7,092 nt of DNA from UBA8518 sp041659585. GTDB lineage: Bacteria; Patescibacteriota; Minisyncoccia; Moranbacterales; UBA2206. Position numbers and translations under genes: made by a program. The DNA lies in the NCBI GenBank assembly GCA_041659585.1, contig JBAZXY010000066.1, forward strand, positions 1 to 7,092. Reading direction: 5' to 3'. Shown here in pieces: positions 4,571-7,092 of the stretch. The notes under the pieces were generated by a model. The model searched no databases. It saw nothing but the letters and a program-made list of their open reading frames with translations, and was not told where the DNA came from. Within the stretch, counting starts at the first letter, position 1. Each line of letters begins with the position of its first letter.

Positions 4571-5808
4571 AACTTGGCTAATTCTTCCAAAATCACCGCT
4601 CGATCATTCCAGGGGATTTTTTGGTCACCTATTACCATCGTTTCTTCGGCGCCCATGCCAGTGACAGCAATCAGGTCATCCGATTGCGCCAATTGCAAAG
4701 CTTTGGCAATAGCCGCCCGGCGATCGGGAATAATCCAAAAGCTCTCGTTTTCTTTCTTGTTTTTTATCCCCGCCACAATGTCAGCAATAATCTGCTTGGG
4801 GTCTTCGTGAAACACGTCATCATTAGTAACCACCACAAAATCTGCGTAACGCGCCACAATCTCTCCAATGATTGGCCGCTTGCCACGATCCCGCTCCCCG
4901 CAAGCACCAAACACCGCAATAACGCGGGCGGTCGGTTTTTTTATTTTCGCCAGCAAGGCATAGAGCTTTTCCAAAGCATCAGGAGTCAAAGCAAAGTCCA
5001 CTAAAATATTCAGTCCCCTGTCATTGGGCACATACTCCATCCGTCCCGGCACGCCGCTGATTTTTGCCAGAGCACTGGCGCAAGCGGCCAAATCAATATT
5101 TTCCGCCACACCCACGCTAATGGCCGCCAACGCATTTTCAATATTAAAATCCCCGATTAGGCGCAAGGAAAATTCTTGTCCTTTGACGACAAAAGCAGAC
5201 TTATCAATCCCCAATTCAATATGCTCTGCCCAAACATCAGCCTGCTTGTTCTTCAGGCTATAGGTCATTTTTTGATTATTTGCATATTGCAAAAACTCTT
5301 CCGGGTTGATCATATCCGCATTCACAATGGCAATTTGAGTTTGATGAAAAAGCTTCGCCTTTGCTTGGCGATATTTTTCCATCGTTTTATGATAGTCCAA
5401 ATGTTCCCGCGTCACGTTCGTGATAACCGCCGTTTTATAATCCACGCCCCACACCCGCTGCTGGTCCAAGGCATGCGAAGAGGTTTCCAATATCAAATAT
5501 TCACATCCAACCTCCACGGCCTGACGGGCAAAACGCTGCACCGCAAAAGAAGAAAGAGTGGTGAAATGGGAAAGGTTTTTTTGTTCCACTCCGTTGATGC
5601 GAAAATTGATAGTGGAGGCCATGGCTACTTTTTTACCAGCCTCTTCCAAAATTCTGGTCACCATCTGACAAGTGGTGGTTTTGCCATCCGTACCCGTGAT
5701 GCCGATGACTATCAGTCTACGCGTAGGCCAGCCAAACCAAACATTCGCCCAAATCGCTTGGCACAGATGATAGATGTTTTTAAGTGACTGCGGGATTAAC
5801 TTTTTCAT
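4561..5808 (-). CDS. murE: UDP-N-acetylmuramyl-tripeptide synthetase (MurE-type Mur ligase), short form
   Basis: A cytoplasmic ATP-dependent ligase that adds the third residue of the peptidoglycan stem to UDP-MurNAc-L-Ala-D-Glu. P-loop GITGTDGKTTT at 36-46; LETSSHALDQQR at 107-118; TNVTREHLDYHKTMEKY at 130-146 followed by AKAKLF, the segment carrying the usual carbamylated Lys; GDFNIENALAA at 219-229; GVPGRMEYV at 252-260; GACGERDRGKRPIIGEI at 301-317. It has 415 residues against about 490 for typical MurE: the N-terminal uridine-binding domain is missing, as I recall for Patescibacteria homologues. The acceptor-recognition loop reads TNDDVFHEDP instead of the DNPR form of diaminopimelate enzymes, VDYAHTPD is VDFALTPD (His to Leu), and GKGHE is GMGAEE, so the added amino acid cannot be predicted. 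Only a weak GGTAAG precedes the ATG, and just 36 nt separate it from the HD-gene terminator; no convincing promoter was found. Confidence 0.88.
   Translation of the reverse strand: MKKLIPQSLKNIYHLCQAIWANVWFGWPTRRLIVIGITGTDGKTTTCQMVTRILEEAGKKVAMASTINFRINGVEQKNLSHFTTLSSFAVQRFARQAVEVGCEYLILETSSHALDQQRVWGVDYKTAVITNVTREHLDYHKTMEKYRQAKAKLFHQTQIAIVNADMINPEEFLQYANNQKMTYSLKNKQADVWAEHIELGIDKSAFVVKGQEFSLRLIGDFNIENALAAISVGVAENIDLAACASALAKISGVPGRMEYVPNDRGLNILVDFALTPDALEKLYALLAKIKKPTARVIAVFGACGERDRGKRPIIGEIVARYADFVVVTNDDVFHEDPKQIIADIVAGIKNKKENESFWIIPDRRAAIAKALQLAQSDDLIAVTGMGAEETMVIGDQKIPWNDRAVILEELAKLNG
4580..4626. repeat. 47-bp direct repeat, copy B (3' end of intact murE)
   Basis: Partner of 2852-2898 (44/47 identical, same orientation). 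It encodes the DQKIPWNDRAVILEEL part of MurE. The copies begin 1728 bp apart. Confidence 0.85.
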
Positions 5809-5844
5809 AATCCTATCTTACCATATTATCTATTTTTTGAATAA

Positions 5845-5885
5845 AAAAAGCCTAGTCGAATTCTATAGATTTAACTAGGCTTTTT
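5845..5885 (-). terminator. Intrinsic terminator overlapping the HD gene stop
   Basis: 12-bp perfect stem AAAAAGCCTAGT (5845-5856) / ACTAGGCTTTTT (5874-5885) with a 17-nt AT-rich loop. On the - strand the hairpin ends in a run of seven T (complement of 5843-5849). The TAG stop of the HD gene (5877-5875) lies in the ascending arm. Confidence 0.85.
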
Positions 5886-6630
5886 GAAGTACATACTCCG
5901 CTTCAGCAAGAACCAGAATCAGCTCTTCAAGCATATCTTCAATAATCGGCTTATATTCCTCATACTGATCCATAGCTTTAAGTGCCATTGGGACAATAAA
6001 CCTCCAGGTTTCTTCAATCTGACGACTGAGGCGCTCTTTGGTAAAGAATGCGTTTATACCAAGATTTTTAGCCATATTTCTCAAATTATGCAGCCTGTCA
6101 GCTAACTTTATCAGGGCTGAAAAAATAAAGTCTGCAATTCTTAGGAAATAAATAACATCAGAAGTTTTATCATCCCGACTCAGAACCCAGACAAACAATG
6201 CAACCAAATCACCGAAGCAATATTCGATATCATGCAGAGCATTCCAGCTGACATCTTCTAGATCATCATGATTAAATGCTGCCGACAAGATATTATCCAA
6301 GTCTTCGATACTGATGAGCTTTCCAATTACACCGGCTCTAGCCATGTGATAGATAAGAATTTGTGCCAGCCGATAAGAATGCATGAAAACATCCCTTTCA
6401 TCTTTGGTTTTCAAAGTCTTAAGAAGTTGATAGGCGAACTTTTGTGCTGCTAAGGTTTTTTTAAGGCCTTTTTTCTCACAAAACCTACTCACATCTATTT
6501 GATGCCAAGGCATCTTTTCTTGAAAGAAAAAATTACAATCTTTCTCCCGGGACAGCAATCTCTTCACTCGTCTCTGTTCTTGTTTTCTTCTCACGGACGC
6601 AGCCGCAAAAAAAGACTCTATTTTTGCCAT
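5875..6630 (-). CDS. HD-domain hydrolase related to the RelA/SpoT (p)ppGpp hydrolase domain
   Basis: 251 residues, probably a cytoplasmic metal-dependent phosphohydrolase. Signatures of the RelA/SpoT N-terminal HD domain appear in order: first His in MHSYRLAQIL (His84), HD plus ED in AAFNHDDLEDVSWN (His121-Asp122, Glu125-Asp126), FGDLVALFVWVLSR (139-152) matching 'FG.eVa.lV.gvtkl', and ALIKLADRLHNLRNM (172-186) with Asp178 as the last ligand. No synthetase (RelA_SpoT), TGS or ACT domain is present and none would fit, so it resembles a small alarmone hydrolase. Hydrolysis of (p)ppGpp to GDP/GTP is inferred from these motifs; another nucleotide substrate is possible. The basic N-terminal 30 residues are specific to this protein. 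AAGGAGGT lies 4 nt before the ATG. Upstream is a 150-bp leader region with repeats, downstream a terminator within 36 nt of murE. Confidence 0.78.
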   Translation of the reverse strand: MAKIESFFAAASVRRKQEQRRVKRLLSREKDCNFFFQEKMPWHQIDVSRFCEKKGLKKTLAAQKFAYQLLKTLKTKDERDVFMHSYRLAQILIYHMARAGVIGKLISIEDLDNILSAAFNHDDLEDVSWNALHDIEYCFGDLVALFVWVLSRDDKTSDVIYFLRIADFIFSALIKLADRLHNLRNMAKNLGINAFFTKERLSRQIEETWRFIVPMALKAMDQYEEYKPIIEDMLEELILVLAEAEYVLQKA

Positions 6631-6675
6631 GACTACCTCCTTTTTTGTTGAAAAGTTATTGAAAATTTAAAGAAC

Positions 6676-6741
6676 CTCGTGGACTTATTACCCTAGCAGG
6701 TTTTTTAAAAAAACGCAAGTACTCGTGGCCTGCTTATTGGG
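6676..6741 (-). other. Repeat-bearing leader of the HD gene
   Basis: CTCGTGG(a)CTTATT (6676-6689) recurs as CTCGTGG(cctg)CTTATT (6722-6738), 46 bp apart; on the - strand the common element is AATAAG...CCACGAG. In addition CCCTAGCAGG (6691-6700) can pair with CCTGCTTATTGGG (6729-6741) with bulges, around a loop containing T6A7. The downstream copy can fold as AAG-U-CC-ACGA-GG-UU-CUU. Whether it is transcribed is uncertain: only a weak promoter-like TTGCGT-N17-TAGGGT is seen nearby. Confidence 0.35.
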
Positions 6742-6783
6742 CGCAAGAACTGGTATCTATGAAGCCACAAAGCAATTTTACTA

Positions 6784-7092
6784 TTATAAAAAGCTTTTTA
6801 TTTTCTGAATCATTCGATAACTCCAATATCTTGGCGCATTAATTATTATATCGTATGCCCCCGGAAATTTGATTGTCTGTGTCTGGGGTGAAAAACTTTG
6901 TTTAAATCGTGTGATTCCCTCCCAATTATTTTCACTCATATTGGTTTTTACACCACCAAAGGCATATTCAATAGCGCCATTTTTTTTAGCATCCTTAATT
7001 TGTCTCCATTGTAAAAGATAGGGTGCCATCACATTACGAAAGCGGTCATCTGAGGCGCCATGTAAATAGGTTACGGTTTTATTGAAAAATAT
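6784..7092 (-). CDS. FemA/FemB-type peptidoglycan bridge aminoacyltransferase, C-terminal part
   Basis: The frame stays open to the window edge, so the N-terminal part is missing; the GTG at 7030-7032 is an internal Val codon. The 102 visible residues begin KTVTYLHGASDDRFRNVMAP and continue YLLQWRQIKDAKKNGAIEYA, FGGVK, N.WEGITRFKQSF, FPGAYDIIINAPRYWSYRMI. These match the last GNAT-like subdomain of the FemAB family ('YLHGASS..fR..mAPYLLqW.aI..AK..G...YdFgGi', 'GltrFKkgF', 'GayD'). These enzymes use aminoacyl-tRNA to add amino acids to the side chain of the lipid-linked peptidoglycan precursor at the membrane; the amino acid cannot be told from this part. The stop codon lies at the edge of a 16-bp palindrome (ATAAAAAGCTTTTTAT, 6786-6801). 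No clear terminator follows before the HD gene. Confidence 0.85.
   Translation of the reverse strand: MFFNKTVTYLHGASDDRFRNVMAPYLLQWRQIKDAKKNGAIEYAFGGVKTNMSENNWEGITRFKQSFSPQTQTIKFPGAYDIIINAPRYWSYRMIQKIKSFL

Noticed and set aside
5176..5787. 203-codon plus-strand frame opposite murE
   Set aside because: It is a shadow of the murE coding strand, whose protein contains all ligase motifs.
6643..6700. ykkC-type or mini-ykkC riboswitch in the HD-gene leader, prompted by CTAGGGT and ACGA loops
   Set aside because: The other conserved ykkC segments are missing and the distance to the ribosome-binding site is too short. The ACGA loop is closed by C-G pairs rather than the G-C pairs I recall for mini-ykkC, and the first copy does not fold well.
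6786..6801. Perfect 16-bp palindrome as terminator of the FemAB gene
   Set aside because: It has no loop and very low GC, overlaps the last codons, and is not followed by a T tract on the - strand.

Overview
The window looks like chromosomal DNA of a Patescibacteria/CPR-type bacterium. The main evidence is a MurE-type ligase that begins only about 35 residues before its P-loop and has the 'IPxxL..iYH...G.P.R.L.VIG.TGT.GKTT' N-terminus I associate with that group. A FemA/FemB-type transferase, a TrmB-like regulator and a divergent PAP2 (DUF212) protein nearby are all common there. Low GC, short intergenic regions and intrinsic terminators after several genes also fit. The lineage is inferred from family recognition and was not checked by a search.

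Layout. (1) 1-364, + strand: 3' part of a divergent PAP2 membrane protein, ending at a bidirectional terminator shared with the convergent regulator. (2) 528-1298, - strand: TrmB-like winged-helix regulator. It is divergent from (3) 1447-2760, + strand: a SAM-dependent methyltransferase and an exported, beta-rich protein, closed by a terminator nearly identical to the first. The 148-bp divergent gap holds two consensus-like sigma70 promoters with a near-perfect palindrome touching one -35 and lying just upstream of the other. This suggests one operator controlling both directions; the regulator message would be almost leaderless. (4) 2836-2979, - strand: a decayed 3' remnant of a murE-like gene, with a 47-bp block 44/47 identical to the end of the intact murE at 4561. 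(5) 3059-4315, - strand: two-gene operon for a lipoprotein and a single-pass membrane protein with a helical ectodomain, both unrecognised, with its own promoter and terminator. It lies between the two murE-tail repeats. (6) 4561-5808, - strand: intact murE. (7) 5875-6630, - strand: stand-alone HD hydrolase related to the RelA/SpoT hydrolase domain, ending inside its own terminator. (8) 6784-7092, - strand: C-terminal part of a FemAB-type peptidoglycan-bridge aminoacyltransferase that runs off the window.

How the genes relate. MurE and FemAB both act on peptidoglycan stem peptides. The HD protein may adjust (p)ppGpp, and its position between the two wall genes is suggestive only. The TrmB/methyltransferase/exported-protein unit looks like a self-contained regulated module, and the lipoprotein/membrane-protein pair looks like a separate envelope module. 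The least explained features are the shared operator with the near-leaderless regulator, the duplicated and internally deleted murE tail flanking the lipoprotein operon, and the repeat-bearing leader of the HD gene. No tRNA, rRNA, CRISPR array, transposase or integrase was seen.
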